64,000 nt of DNA from Geothrix edaphica (GTDB lineage: Bacteria; Acidobacteriota; Holophagae; Holophagales; Holophagaceae). The stretch spans positions 124,001 through 188,000 of the forward strand of contig NZ_BSDC01000003.1 of NCBI RefSeq assembly GCF_030268045.1, in the 5' to 3' direction. Each line of letters begins with the position of its first letter. Position 1 is the stretch's first letter. The notes under the pieces were generated by a model. The model made no database searches. It saw only the letters and a list, made by a program, of their open reading frames with translations, and was not told where the DNA came from. Below are positions 7,393 to 16,608 of the stretch, in pieces. The position numbers and the translations under genes were made by a program.

Positions 7393-10302
7393 ATGTTGTC
7401 CCCGCGGTCCGTCAGCTACTTGATCCCTCTTCTGCTGATCGCCGGCCCGCCGCTGCGGGGGCAGACGTCCACCACTGGGGCTGTCACCGGTCTGGTGTGT
7501 GACACCAGAGGCACACCCCTGGCGGGCGCCAGGGTTCGGGCGACCTCATCGCAAATCCAGCGAACGACCACCTCGGACCAGAAGGGCGGATTCCATCTCC
7601 CCCTGCTCAACCCCGGCGACTGGATCCTGGAGATCACGCTGGCGGGCCACTCCACGCTGTCCCTGCCCCTCACCGTCACCACCAACAATGTCCACCCTGT
7701 GAAAGTGAAGATGGCACCGTTGGGACAGGCGCGGGTTGAGGTTTTAGCCGCGACCCTGCAGGTGGACCTGAGCGCGAACACCCAGGGCTCCAGCTTTACC
7801 GCCCCCGACCTTGAGCGGTTGCCCACCGGCCGGGACTTGAGCGACATGCTCATGCTCGGGCCCGGGGTGGAGGATTCGGGCTTCACGAACACTGGCGCCA
7901 CCAACTGGAATGGCAATCCCTCGGTGAGCGGCGCGTCTTCCCTGGAAAACCAGTACCTGCTCGATGGACTGCTGACGAACGACTTCCGCACCGGCTTCCA
8001 GGGCGCGGTCGTGCCGAAGGATTGGATCGAGCAGGTGGAGGTACAAACTGGCGGCTTCGCCCCGGAGTACTCGGCGCTCGGCGGTATCGTGGTGGCGGTC
8101 ACCAAGCAGGGCACCAACACCTTCGCCGGTTCCCTGGCATACACCTCGACCATTCCGCAGTTGCAGGCACGCGCGAACTACAACCCGGCCGAGGGTCAGC
8201 TGAAGCCCAACGACCCGCAGCGGACCTGGGACTCCACCTTCACGGTCGGCGGGCCCCTGCTCAAGGGCCGCCTGTATTTCTTCCTCGGCGGTTATTTCAA
8301 CCGGGTGGAGCCCGACCCGGCCTCCGTGACCCCCAACAACCAAGGTTTCAGGTCCGACCCACCGAAGGATGACACCCGCAACCTGTACGGCAAGGTGAAC
8401 TGGTTCCCGCACCTGGACCATCAACTGATCCTCGTGCTCCAGGACCGCAACCGCGATCAGAGCCAGGACCACCGCTATCCCTCACCGAACGGCACCGCCC
8501 AGCTCGGCCGGTCGATCCATGACCGCACCCGAAACGTGAACCTCAACTGGGACTGGAGCATCAGCCCCTCGATGGTGCTGGCGGTGAAGGCTGGACGTTC
8601 CCAGTTCGACCTGAAGCGAAGGCCGACGGATGGCACCGAGGTGCGGGTAAACGACCTGATGTACTACAGCCCCTTGGGGCCCTGGGGCTCCCAGCCACTG
8701 CCCCCGTCCACCCTTCCCGGAAGCGGTTTCCAGTACGGTGGATTTGGGCCGTACAACCTGAATAACGCAATCACCACTCGTCAGGTGCGCGCCGATTTCA
8801 CCTGGCTGCTGGACGGCCACGCCATCAAAGCCGGAGTGAGCCGAGTCATGCCGGAGTGGATCAGCCAGGGACAGACCACGGGCGGTTATGCCGTCAACAT
8901 CTATCAATTCAACTCCGGACCCAATCAGTACCAATTCCGGGGTCTGCGGCGGATCTTCTCCTCCGGGGATTCGCGGGCCACCGGCGACTACTCCGCCCTC
9001 TACCTCCAGGACACCTGGGAGATCCGGCCGGGTTTCCACCTGATGTACGGGCTCCGCTACGAGGGCCAAGAGCAGCGCGACAACCAGGGGAGCACCTTCT
9101 TCAAGTTCACCCGGGCCAAGGATGTCACCCAGCCGCGCATCGGCTTCACCTGGGACCTGCAGGGCGACGGCCGAAGCAAGCTGAGCGGAAGCTACGGCCG
9201 CTACTACGAGCAGATCCCCCTGAACCCAGTGATGTCCACTGGGGGGGGCGGCGTGAACCTCTGGGAGAACTACAGCCCCGCCAGCGCCAGCTACGACCTC
9301 ACGACCCGCGCCTGGGCCATTACAGGTCCTCCGGACGGCATCCCCGGGTTCGACCCGCGTCCGACCTTCGACATCGGCGCATTCTGGGGTACGCGTCCGC
9401 CCATCGCCGAGGGCATCCAGCTTCCGCAACGGGACGAGTACACCTTCGGCTACGACCACCAGTTCGCCAGCGGATGGCTGACCGGCGTCCACCTCCGCTG
9501 GCGCAAGCTGACCCATGTCATCGAGGATTCGGTCCCCACCGACCGCGACGGCAAACCCATCGACGGTAAAGGGTTCTCTATCCTCTGGAATCCCAAGTCC
9601 GGCGCCACCGTGCGCTGGCGGAACAATGCCCTGCACCGTGATCCCGGCGCGCTCAATGTGTGGGTGAACGATGTCTTCCCCACCGCCTACAACCTCTACC
9701 GGGCCATCGACTTCACCCTGGCCAAGCGCGGCCCCGACTACAGCCTCGAGCTCAGCTACACCCGCAGCCGCTTCGAGGGCTCCTACGAAGGCTTGGCCGT
9801 GCAGTTCCAGGCCAGTGCCAACCTGTCAGTCACCTACGACTATTGGCCCTATGTGGGCGTGGGCCTCCTGCCCCTCGACCACACCCACAGCCTGAAGCTG
9901 CTCGCCACCAAGAGCCTCCCGCTCTTTGGCCACACCTTCACCGTCGGTACCTTCACTCGGCTGGTGAGCGGTATCCCCAGTACCGATTGGGACGACACCA
10001 ACAACTTCGGCGGCTACAACGGGGCGGTACACCCCATCGACGGCAGGTACGGCAACCACGGCCGCATGCCCACCCAGGTGGTATGCGACCTCATTCTGCG
10101 TTATGAGCTGCGCTTCAGCCGGGTCAAGGTCACGCCCTCCTTGAACGTGTTCAACTTGTTCAACCAGCGGACGGTTGTCGGCGTGGACGAGAGCAAAGCC
10201 TGGGGGGAGTATTCCTACCCGGAAGGCAACCCCAACTGGCGCCAACCCTGGGCCTGGCTCACCGGCCGCAACCTGAGCTGGGGCCTGTCCCTGACCTTCT
10301 GA
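7393..10302 (+). CDS. TonB-dependent receptor with carboxypeptidase-like N-terminal domain (Oar-like)
   Basis: 969 aa. Signal peptide at residues 1-24 (cleavage near LRGQ). A CarboxypepD_reg-like beta-sandwich follows (about 28-110, GAVTGLVCDTRGTPLAGARV), then a plug domain (about 130-230, with DGLLTNDFRTGF) and a large barrel ending in Phe (GLSLTF). This is the Oar/SusC-like architecture common in Acidobacteriota and Myxococcota. The ligand is not readable from sequence. GGGAGGCAGC precedes the ATG. A kinase gene begins 10 nt after its stop, so the two are likely co-transcribed. The 212-bp gap upstream (7181-7392) shows no gene. Confidence 0.93.
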   Translation: MLSPRSVSYLIPLLLIAGPPLRGQTSTTGAVTGLVCDTRGTPLAGARVRATSSQIQRTTTSDQKGGFHLPLLNPGDWILEITLAGHSTLSLPLTVTTNNVHPVKVKMAPLGQARVEVLAATLQVDLSANTQGSSFTAPDLERLPTGRDLSDMLMLGPGVEDSGFTNTGATNWNGNPSVSGASSLENQYLLDGLLTNDFRTGFQGAVVPKDWIEQVEVQTGGFAPEYSALGGIVVAVTKQGTNTFAGSLAYTSTIPQLQARANYNPAEGQLKPNDPQRTWDSTFTVGGPLLKGRLYFFLGGYFNRVEPDPASVTPNNQGFRSDPPKDDTRNLYGKVNWFPHLDHQLILVLQDRNRDQSQDHRYPSPNGTAQLGRSIHDRTRNVNLNWDWSISPSMVLAVKAGRSQFDLKRRPTDGTEVRVNDLMYYSPLGPWGSQPLPPSTLPGSGFQYGGFGPYNLNNAITTRQVRADFTWLLDGHAIKAGVSRVMPEWISQGQTTGGYAVNIYQFNSGPNQYQFRGLRRIFSSGDSRATGDYSALYLQDTWEIRPGFHLMYGLRYEGQEQRDNQGSTFFKFTRAKDVTQPRIGFTWDLQGDGRSKLSGSYGRYYEQIPLNPVMSTGGGGVNLWENYSPASASYDLTTRAWAITGPPDGIPGFDPRPTFDIGAFWGTRPPIAEGIQLPQRDEYTFGYDHQFASGWLTGVHLRWRKLTHVIEDSVPTDRDGKPIDGKGFSILWNPKSGATVRWRNNALHRDPGALNVWVNDVFPTAYNLYRAIDFTLAKRGPDYSLELSYTRSRFEGSYEGLAVQFQASANLSVTYDYWPYVGVGLLPLDHTHSLKLLATKSLPLFGHTFTVGTFTRLVSGIPSTDWDDTNNFGGYNGAVHPIDGRYGNHGRMPTQVVCDLILRYELRFSRVKVTPSLNVFNLFNQRTVVGVDESKAWGEYSYPEGNPNWRQPWAWLTGRNLSWGLSLTF

Positions 10303-10312
10303 GGCGAAGGCA

Positions 10313-12889
10313 ATGCCTGCTCAAAATCTTCCCATCGGCACCTCCCTCGGTCCGTACCGCGTGCTCGCGCTGCTGGGCAAGGGCGGGATGGGCGAGGTGT
10401 ACCGCGCCCATGACCCGAAGCTCGGGCGAGAAGTGGCCATCAAGGTCCTCCCGGCGGCCTTCGCCGAGAACGCAGAGCGGTTGCACCGCTTCGAGCGGGA
10501 GGCCCGGGCGGCGAGTGCGCTGAACCACCCGAATATCCTCACAGTCTATGAGCTCGGTACCCACGAGGGCTCGCCCTTCCTGGTCATGGAGCTGCTCCAG
10601 GGGTTGACCCTGCGCGAGCTGATGAACCAGGGCCCGCTGACAGTGGCGCGCATCGCGGAACTGGGGCGGCAAATCGCCGCAGGGCTGGCGGCGGCGCACG
10701 AGCGAGGCATCATCCACCGGGACCTCAAGCCCGAGAACCTCTTCCTCACCCAGCGCGATGTGGTGAAGATCCTGGATTTCGGCTTGGCCAAGCGCAGCTG
10801 CGCGGGGGAGGAACCCACGTCGGTGATGACCCTCGCTACCAGCACCGGGATGGTGGTGGGAACCTCGTTCTACATGAGCCCCGAGCAGGCGACCGGGAAG
10901 ACCGTGGGGTTCGCGTCCGATCAGTTCAGCCTCGGCGTGGTGCTCTACGAGATGCTTGCCGGGAGCCGCCCCTTCTCCGGCGATTCGATTGCGGAGACGC
11001 TGGCGGCGATCGTACGGGATGAGCCGGTGCCGCTGGAACACCTGGCGACCGGCATCCCGGCGGGTCTCACCGCGATCGTCCACCGCTGCCTGGCGAAGGA
11101 TCCAGCCAAGCGCTACGGGAGCGACGGCGAGCTCGAGGCGGCACTGGCGGCTCTGACGACCGAGGAGGGCACGCCGGTCCCCCGGCCCCCGTCCAGGCTG
11201 CGGGCCCGCCTGCGGCTGCCCCGCAGAAGGCTGCTGCCCGCCGCCGGAGTGGCCCTGGCCGCAGCTCTCGGCCTTCTTCTGTGGTGGCACCCCTGGGAGC
11301 CGGCTGCGCCCAGGTGGGACGACCACCTCGCGCTGGTCCTGCCCCTGGAGAACCGGACGGGGGACCCCTCCCTGGACGAGCTGGGCCAGCAGGCTGCAGA
11401 CCTGGTCCGCCAGGACCTGGAGAAGGTGGGGAGCCTGAAGCTGGCCGTGAACCCTGGGGGACGCGACCTGCAACGCCTGGCGGAGACCACGCACGCGCGG
11501 CTGGTCGCGACCGGCAGCTACGCACGGCGCGGCCGGGACCTGGTGTTCCAGGCCCGGCTCGAGGATCCGTGGACAGGCACGACCATCTATTCCCTCGGGC
11601 CATGGCAGGCACCGGCGGAGGACCCCACTGCCGCGCTGAAGGAGCTCCGGCAGTACCTGGCCGGGGCGCTGGCCGTGTCCCTCTGCGACAACGGCGGCAC
11701 GAGGCTCGGCACCTGGCGGGCGCCCCGCCTGGACACCTGGCTGCAGTCGAAGAAGTACTACGAGCAGTTCAATGCCGATCCCGAAGGTACAATCGCTGGA
11801 TTGCGCAAGCTTCTGGAAAGCGACCCAGACGGATTCGACGCCATCCAGGTGCTCCTCGCCTACCTCGCCACGCCCAAGCGCGCTGAGGAGGCGAGGGCCC
11901 TGCTCGACGCGATCGAGCCCCGCAGCTCCGCCTACACGTTCGCGGAGCGCGGCTACCTGCGCTACTTCCGGGCGAAAACCGAGAACCGGCCCGCGGAGGG
12001 CGTCAAGGCCCTGTTGGATGTCCGTGCGACCTGTGGCGATTTCGATGCGCTCCACTACGACCTGGGGAACCTGTACCTGCGTATGCACCGGGATGGCAGC
12101 GCGCTCCGGGAATTCCGGCCGATCCTGGATTCCTCGCTGAACTGGGAGGGCTGGTTCGCGGGATGGATCGCCCTCCCCATGGGGAGGATCCTGCACCAGC
12201 GGGGAGAGTACGAGGAGGAGCTACAACTGGCTCGCAAAGGCATGGCGGTGGTGCCGGACAACATCGTCTTCCGCGTACGAGAAATTGGGGCGCTCGCAGC
12301 CATGGGCCGGGTGGCAGAGGTGGAGCAGGCGGTGCTGGCCGGCGACCTCGTCAAGCCGAGCCGCGGGCTAGCTGGCCCACCCCGGGCCCTGGAGGCCGCG
12401 GCCGCCGTGGAGTTCCATGCCCACGGCCGGGAGGATGAGGGCCGGCGCTGGGCGGCGCGGTTCCTGGATCGCCATCCGCCTTCATCGGACCCGCGGCTGT
12501 GGTTCCACACCACCCACATGCTCCGCATGCTCGGGCGGCGGAGGGAGGCGCTGGCCCTGGCGGACGCCCGGCTGGCAAGCGACCCCGGCAATCCGGATCC
12601 GCTCTCCGATCGGGGGATCCTCCTGGCGGAACTGGGCGAGACCGCCGAGGCCCGGGCGGTGGAAGTGCAGCTGGCTGCCCTTCCGTCGCGGCCAGGCGCG
12701 ATACCCGGTCATCCGTTTGAATGCGCCTGTGTCCTGGCCGCGCTCGGGGAGAAGGAGAGGATGGTCGAATGCCTGCGCCAGGTCATTCTGGATGGCCAGA
12801 ACCTCACCTACGTCCTGACTCACGACGAGGCCTTCCGCAAGTTCCGCGGGTATCCGCCTTTCGAGGACCTGATCAAGCCGGTTGACTAG
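10313..12889 (+). CDS. Membrane Ser/Thr protein kinase with C-terminal TPR region
   Basis: 858 aa. The kinase domain occupies about residues 15-275: Gly-rich loop GKGGMG (22-27), ATP Lys K44, catalytic HRDLKPEN (H135, D137), DFG (155-157) and the activation end MSPEQ. A single membrane span follows at about 305-325 (LLPAAGVALAAALGLLLWW). The extracytoplasmic part starts with a region like FlgO/TolB-type enzyme-sensor domains (LVLPLENRTGDPSLDELGQQ) and continues with degenerate TPR-like helices. Such one-span kinases are common in Acidobacteriota. Its stop overlaps the convergent inositol monophosphatase stop by 4 nt. Confidence 0.95.
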   Translation: MPAQNLPIGTSLGPYRVLALLGKGGMGEVYRAHDPKLGREVAIKVLPAAFAENAERLHRFEREARAASALNHPNILTVYELGTHEGSPFLVMELLQGLTLRELMNQGPLTVARIAELGRQIAAGLAAAHERGIIHRDLKPENLFLTQRDVVKILDFGLAKRSCAGEEPTSVMTLATSTGMVVGTSFYMSPEQATGKTVGFASDQFSLGVVLYEMLAGSRPFSGDSIAETLAAIVRDEPVPLEHLATGIPAGLTAIVHRCLAKDPAKRYGSDGELEAALAALTTEEGTPVPRPPSRLRARLRLPRRRLLPAAGVALAAALGLLLWWHPWEPAAPRWDDHLALVLPLENRTGDPSLDELGQQAADLVRQDLEKVGSLKLAVNPGGRDLQRLAETTHARLVATGSYARRGRDLVFQARLEDPWTGTTIYSLGPWQAPAEDPTAALKELRQYLAGALAVSLCDNGGTRLGTWRAPRLDTWLQSKKYYEQFNADPEGTIAGLRKLLESDPDGFDAIQVLLAYLATPKRAEEARALLDAIEPRSSAYTFAERGYLRYFRAKTENRPAEGVKALLDVRATCGDFDALHYDLGNLYLRMHRDGSALREFRPILDSSLNWEGWFAGWIALPMGRILHQRGEYEEELQLARKGMAVVPDNIVFRVREIGALAAMGRVAEVEQAVLAGDLVKPSRGLAGPPRALEAAAAVEFHAHGREDEGRRWAARFLDRHPPSSDPRLWFHTTHMLRMLGRRREALALADARLASDPGNPDPLSDRGILLAELGETAEARAVEVQLAALPSRPGAIPGHPFECACVLAALGEKERMVECLRQVILDGQNLTYVLTHDEAFRKFRGYPPFEDLIKPVD

Positions 12890-13665
12890 GACGGGTGCAA
12901 ACAGGCCCGCAACGCTTGCTGCACTCCGGGATTCCCCACCACCAGGCTCCCGCTCTCGAACCACTCCTGCCCGCCTTCCCAGTCGGTGATGATGCCGCCG
13001 GCCTCCTGCACCAGCAGGGCGCCTGCGGCGATGTCCCAGGGCTTGAGGCCCAGCTCGAAATAGCCGTCGAAGATGCCGCAGGCGACATGGGCCAGGTCCA
13101 GGGCGGCGCTGCCGGCGCGGCGGATGCCCTTGGCGCGGGGGAAGACGCGGCCGAGGGCGGCGTTGAAGGCCGGCCAGCGCTCGCCCAGCTGGAAGGCGAA
13201 GCCCGTGGCCAGGAAGGCCCCGTCCAGCCCCGCCTGCCGGGAGACGCGCATGGGCTGGCCGTTCCAGGTGGCGCCCATCCCCCGCACCGCCAGGAAGCAG
13301 TCCTCCCGCAGGGGATCCAGCACGCAGCCCACCACGGGACCGTCCGCGTCCCACAGGGCCACGGACACGCACCAGTGGGGGAAGCCCTGGACGAAGTTGA
13401 GCGTGCCGTCCAGCGGATCGACAATCCAGCGGCGCTCGGTGTCTCCCGAGGCTCCGCCCTCCTCGCCCACGAAGCCGTACTGGGGGAAGCGGAAATCCAG
13501 CTCAGCGCGGATGGCCGCTTCGGCAGCGCGATCGGCGTCGCTCACGAAGTCGTTCTTGGTCTTCTCGGTGATGGCGGCCGGGTCGAGCTTCCGGAAGTAC
13601 CCGAGGAGCACCTTCCCCCCAGCCTGGGCCGCAGCCAGGCAGGCATCGCGTTGCGCATCGTACAT
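12886..13665 (-). CDS. Inositol monophosphatase family protein
   Basis: 259 aa, the usual IMPase length. Metal-binding motifs are present in order: GEEGG (about 67-71), WIVDPLDGTLNF (about 80-91) and the C-terminal KPWDIAAGALLVQEAGG. These make up the Mg-dependent phosphatase site of the FIG superfamily (SuhB/IMPase/CysQ-like). The substrate is probably inositol-1-phosphate or a related sugar phosphate, and the exact one cannot be read. It is the last gene of a tight minus-strand trio, starting 1 nt after the upstream SDR/DUF2867 stop, so it is translationally coupled. Confidence 0.94.
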   Translation of the reverse strand: MYDAQRDACLAAAQAGGKVLLGYFRKLDPAAITEKTKNDFVSDADRAAEAAIRAELDFRFPQYGFVGEEGGASGDTERRWIVDPLDGTLNFVQGFPHWCVSVALWDADGPVVGCVLDPLREDCFLAVRGMGATWNGQPMRVSRQAGLDGAFLATGFAFQLGERWPAFNAALGRVFPRAKGIRRAGSAALDLAHVACGIFDGYFELGLKPWDIAAGALLVQEAGGIITDWEGGQEWFESGSLVVGNPGVQQALRACLHPS

Positions 13666-13666
13666 G

Positions 13667-15160
13667 TCAGGCTCCCGGCCTCGATTCTGTCACGGCGGCT
13701 TCGGCCCGTCGCTTGAGCGCCCGGATCATGCCCGGGAACACAAAGAGGTGGAAGGGGAGCATCGAATACCAGTAGATGAGCCCGAGAACGCCGTGGGGCT
13801 CGAAGAAGGCCAGCTGTTCCAGCCGCGAGCCCGCCCCTTCGGGCCGCACCGTGAACTGGAGCCAGGCATGGCCGTCCAGCTTCATCTCGGACCGGAGCCG
13901 GAGGAGGCGGTCCTCCTCCAGGGCCTCCACCCGCCAGAAGTCCACGGGGTCGCCCACGCGCAGCTGCCTCGGGTGGCGGCGGCCCCGCCGCATGCCCATG
14001 CCCCGGAAGGCCCGGTCCAGGAGGCCCCGGATCTGCCACAGCCAGTTGCCGGCGGGCCAGCCGTTCTCCCCGCCCAGGGCGCAGAATGTGTCGAACACCA
14101 CGTGGGGCGGCGCCTTGACGTGCCGGTGGTGGCGCTCCAGGAACATGCCCTCGTGGGAACCCAGGACCTGCTCCTCCTGCTCGCGGGAGAGGCTCGTGGC
14201 CCAGGTGGTCTCCACGGCATCCTCGTCCAGGCGTTCGAGGGCCAGGGCCAGGGCCTCCTTGTAGGCCATGGGCCGCACCCGGAAGACCTCCAGGGCCCGG
14301 GGATCGCGGACCACCACCTCGGTGGTCATCCCTTCGATCAGGGGCTTCACGAGCTCCAGCGGGATCGGCGTGACCAGGTCCACCCACAGCGCCGACAGGA
14401 TCGGCAGCGGCACGCGCATGGGGATGATGAGGCGGCGCAGGCCCCGGGCCTCGGCGTAGCCCAGCATCATCCGCCGGTAGTCCAGGATGTCCCGGCCGCC
14501 GATCTCGAAGATGCCCGAGACCTCGGGATGTTCCAGCGCCTCGGTGAGGTAGCCCAGCACGTTGCGCACGCCGATGGGCTGGCAGCGCGTGTTCACCCAG
14601 CGCGGGGTGATCATGATGGGCAGGCGCTCCGTGAGGTGGCGGAGCATCTCGAAGCTGGCGCTGCCGCTGCCCACGATGACGGCCGCCCGGAACTCCAGCA
14701 CCGGCACGCCGGTGGACCCCAGGGCCGCGCCCACCTCCTGCCGGCTGGCCAGGTGCTCGCTGCGCTGCCGCGCGGGATCCCCCAGGCCGCCCAGGTAGAT
14801 GATCCGCTGCACACCGGCCTTGGCGCAGGCCGCCGCGAAGACCAGGGCGTGGCCCAGGTCACGGTCGCGGAAATCCGGCCGGTCCTCGCTCATGGCATGG
14901 ACCAGGTAGTAGGCCTGCGACACGCCCTCCAGGGCCACCGCCAGGGAGGCCGGATCGCTCACGTCCCCCTTCACCGCCTCCGCCCCGGGCCAGCTGCGCC
15001 CGGCCAGGCGGTCGGGGTTGCGGGCCATGCAGCGGACGCGGTGGCCCGCAGCGAGCAGGCGGGGCACCAGGCGTCCCCCGATGTAGCCCGTGGCGCCAGT
15101 CACGAGGATGAGCGGCCTGCCGGGATCCATCAGGCTGGCGCCCGTGGCCTGGGGCGTCAT
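13667..15160 (-). CDS. NAD(P)-binding SDR-type oxidoreductase with C-terminal DUF2867
   Basis: 497 aa in two parts. Residues about 16-300 form an atypical/extended Rossmann SDR with TGATGYIGG as the dinucleotide loop (YbjT-like). Residues about 330-490 match DUF2867: RHVKAPPHVVFDTFCALGGE, WLQFTVRPEG and LAFFEPHGVLGLIYWYSMLPFH. The combined architecture is known in bacteria, but its reaction is not established. The ATG overlaps the upstream gene's TGA (ATGA), which supports this start over the internal ATG at 15130. Confidence 0.9.
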   Translation of the reverse strand: MTPQATGASLMDPGRPLILVTGATGYIGGRLVPRLLAAGHRVRCMARNPDRLAGRSWPGAEAVKGDVSDPASLAVALEGVSQAYYLVHAMSEDRPDFRDRDLGHALVFAAACAKAGVQRIIYLGGLGDPARQRSEHLASRQEVGAALGSTGVPVLEFRAAVIVGSGSASFEMLRHLTERLPIMITPRWVNTRCQPIGVRNVLGYLTEALEHPEVSGIFEIGGRDILDYRRMMLGYAEARGLRRLIIPMRVPLPILSALWVDLVTPIPLELVKPLIEGMTTEVVVRDPRALEVFRVRPMAYKEALALALERLDEDAVETTWATSLSREQEEQVLGSHEGMFLERHHRHVKAPPHVVFDTFCALGGENGWPAGNWLWQIRGLLDRAFRGMGMRRGRRHPRQLRVGDPVDFWRVEALEEDRLLRLRSEMKLDGHAWLQFTVRPEGAGSRLEQLAFFEPHGVLGLIYWYSMLPFHLFVFPGMIRALKRRAEAAVTESRPGA

Positions 15161-15831
15161 GCGGGCACCAGGTCCGCGAACACGAACCCGTCCCGTTCCA
15201 CGACTTCGCCGCGCCGGACTGGCACGGGATGGTGGAACATGGGCCCGTCCCAGACGAAGGTGTGGAACTCGCCCCGCTCCCCGCAGGGATCCACCGAGGC
15301 CGGCAGGTCCGCCAGCAGCTGGGCGTCGAAGGCCCGGCCGGCGAAGGAGGCCTCCAGGGCCCGGGGATCCACGCAGGTCAGGGTGGCCTTCAGGCCCGCG
15401 GCCACCATGGCCTGGGCCAGGGCGGCCGTGTCGGGGTTCCAGATGGGGAAAAGGGGGGCCAGGCCCGTGCCCGCCAGCTTCTGGATGCGGTAGTCCCGCA
15501 CATCCTCCAGGAACAGGTCGCCGAAGGCCATGACCTCGATCCCCTCGGCCACGGCCCGGGCGCAGGCCTGGGCCATGAGGGCCTCATAGGCCTCGTTGGG
15601 GCAGGGCCAGGGCAGCGGCACCTTCCAGAGGGGCAGGCCCGCGGCCTCGGCCTGGGCCTCCAGCAGGGCGGCCCGCACCCCGTGCATGGCCACCCGGTCG
15701 AAGGCGGCGTTCGTGGTGGTGAGCAGGCCCACCACCTCCACCTCGGCCGCCTGACGGAGGGTGTGCAGGGTCCAGGCGGCGTCCTTGCCGCTGGACCAGC
15801 TCAGGAGAGCCTTGGGTCGGATCATGCCCAA
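15157..15831 (-). CDS. Dph6-like ATP pyrophosphatase (adenine nucleotide alpha hydrolase)
   Basis: 224 aa. The PP-loop near the N-terminus is SWSSGKDAAW (residues about 11-20), and the GDLFLEDVRDYR and TCVDPRALEASFAGR blocks are typical of the DUF71/diphthine-ammonia ligase superfamily. The bacterial members' substrate is not known; the archaeal/eukaryal relatives amidate diphthine, which bacteria lack. It is the first gene of the minus-strand trio and diverges from the Nfu gene with only 55 nt between starts. The downstream SDR/DUF2867 start overlaps its stop by 4 nt. Confidence 0.88.
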   Translation of the reverse strand: MGMIRPKALLSWSSGKDAAWTLHTLRQAAEVEVVGLLTTTNAAFDRVAMHGVRAALLEAQAEAAGLPLWKVPLPWPCPNEAYEALMAQACARAVAEGIEVMAFGDLFLEDVRDYRIQKLAGTGLAPLFPIWNPDTAALAQAMVAAGLKATLTCVDPRALEASFAGRAFDAQLLADLPASVDPCGERGEFHTFVWDGPMFHHPVPVRRGEVVERDGFVFADLVPA

Positions 15832-15886
15832 AAGGATACGGCTCGAAAATCCTGACGAATTTGGTAAACTTTATTGGGAGTCTGCC

Positions 15887-16432
15887 ATGCCCAAGGTCAT
15901 CAACATCGAGCCCACCCCCAATCCCGACGCTCTGAAGTTCCTGGTGCATCCGGCCATCCTCAAGGCCGGCTCGCGGTCCTTCAAGGATTTCGGCGCGGCC
16001 GTGGGCGATCCGCTGGGCTCGGCCCTCTTCGCCCTGGGCAAGGTGACCTCCGTGTTCTACATGGACCGCTTCGTCACGGTGAACAAGGAGCCGTCGGCCG
16101 AGTGGACCGACCTCATCGATCCCATCTGCGAATCCATCGAGGACCTGAAGCTCCCGGAGAACGACACGGGCGACGCGGCGGGGCTGACGCCCGGTGGCGA
16201 CGCGGACGCCACGCTGGAGCGCATCAACCAGCTGCTGGACTCCCGCATCCGGCCCGGCCTGGCCGGGGATGGCGGCGGCCTGGAGGTGATCTCCTTCGAC
16301 GGCCAGACCCTCCAGATCAGCTACCACGGCGCCTGCGGCTCCTGCCCCTCCTCCACCAGCGGCACCCTGCGCTACATCGAGGGGCTGCTCCAGGAGGAAG
16401 TGAGTCCCAGCATTCGCGTTGTGAGCTGGTGA
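15887..16432 (+). CDS. NifU-like Fe-S scaffold (Nfu type, two domains)
   Basis: The ATG at 15887 with GGGAG 6 nt upstream gives 181 aa and starts at the family N-terminus MPKVINIEPTPNPDALKF. Residues 1-90 are the Nfu N-terminal domain and about 110-181 the NifU C-terminal domain with the cluster-binding CGSC (within ACGSCPSST). Nfu proteins carry a [4Fe-4S] cluster and deliver it to target enzymes. A -10-like TAAACT lies at 15865-15870. An earlier in-frame start at 15761 would run through the divergent gene and is rejected. The last 12 codons are duplicated about 106 bp downstream. Confidence 0.93.
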   Translation: MPKVINIEPTPNPDALKFLVHPAILKAGSRSFKDFGAAVGDPLGSALFALGKVTSVFYMDRFVTVNKEPSAEWTDLIDPICESIEDLKLPENDTGDAAGLTPGGDADATLERINQLLDSRIRPGLAGDGGGLEVISFDGQTLQISYHGACGSCPSSTSGTLRYIEGLLQEEVSPSIRVVSW

Positions 16433-16472
16433 AATGCCCGTGGGAGGACTGGCCCCACCCCCTACACGGCAC

Positions 16473-16500
16473 CTCGGTCACGGCCGCAGGCCGTGCCGAG
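16473..16500. terminator. GC-rich hairpin behind nfu
   Basis: CTCGG-T-CACGGCC / GGCCGTG-CCGAG forms a 12-bp stem with one bulged base and a GCA loop. No T tract follows. It sits inside the short spacer between the true nfu 3' end and its duplicated copy. Confidence 0.5.
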
Positions 16501-16538
16501 TGGAGATCAGTCCCAGCCTCCGTGTGGTGAGCTGGTAG
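16500..16538 (+). pseudogene. Duplicated 3' end of the nfu gene (12 codons plus stop)
   Basis: This stretch reads VEISPSLRVVSW-stop, matching the authentic nfu C-terminus EEVSPSIRVVSW-stop at 16394-16432. The match is at codon level with several synonymous changes, so it is an old or imported duplicate rather than a recent slippage. It has no start codon of its own. Confidence 0.65.
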
Positions 16539-16608
16539 ATCCATTCGAGCCCACCCCTTGCGCTATGGGAAAAGCCCGGCACCCTAGGGATACCTTCTGG
16601 AGACACGA

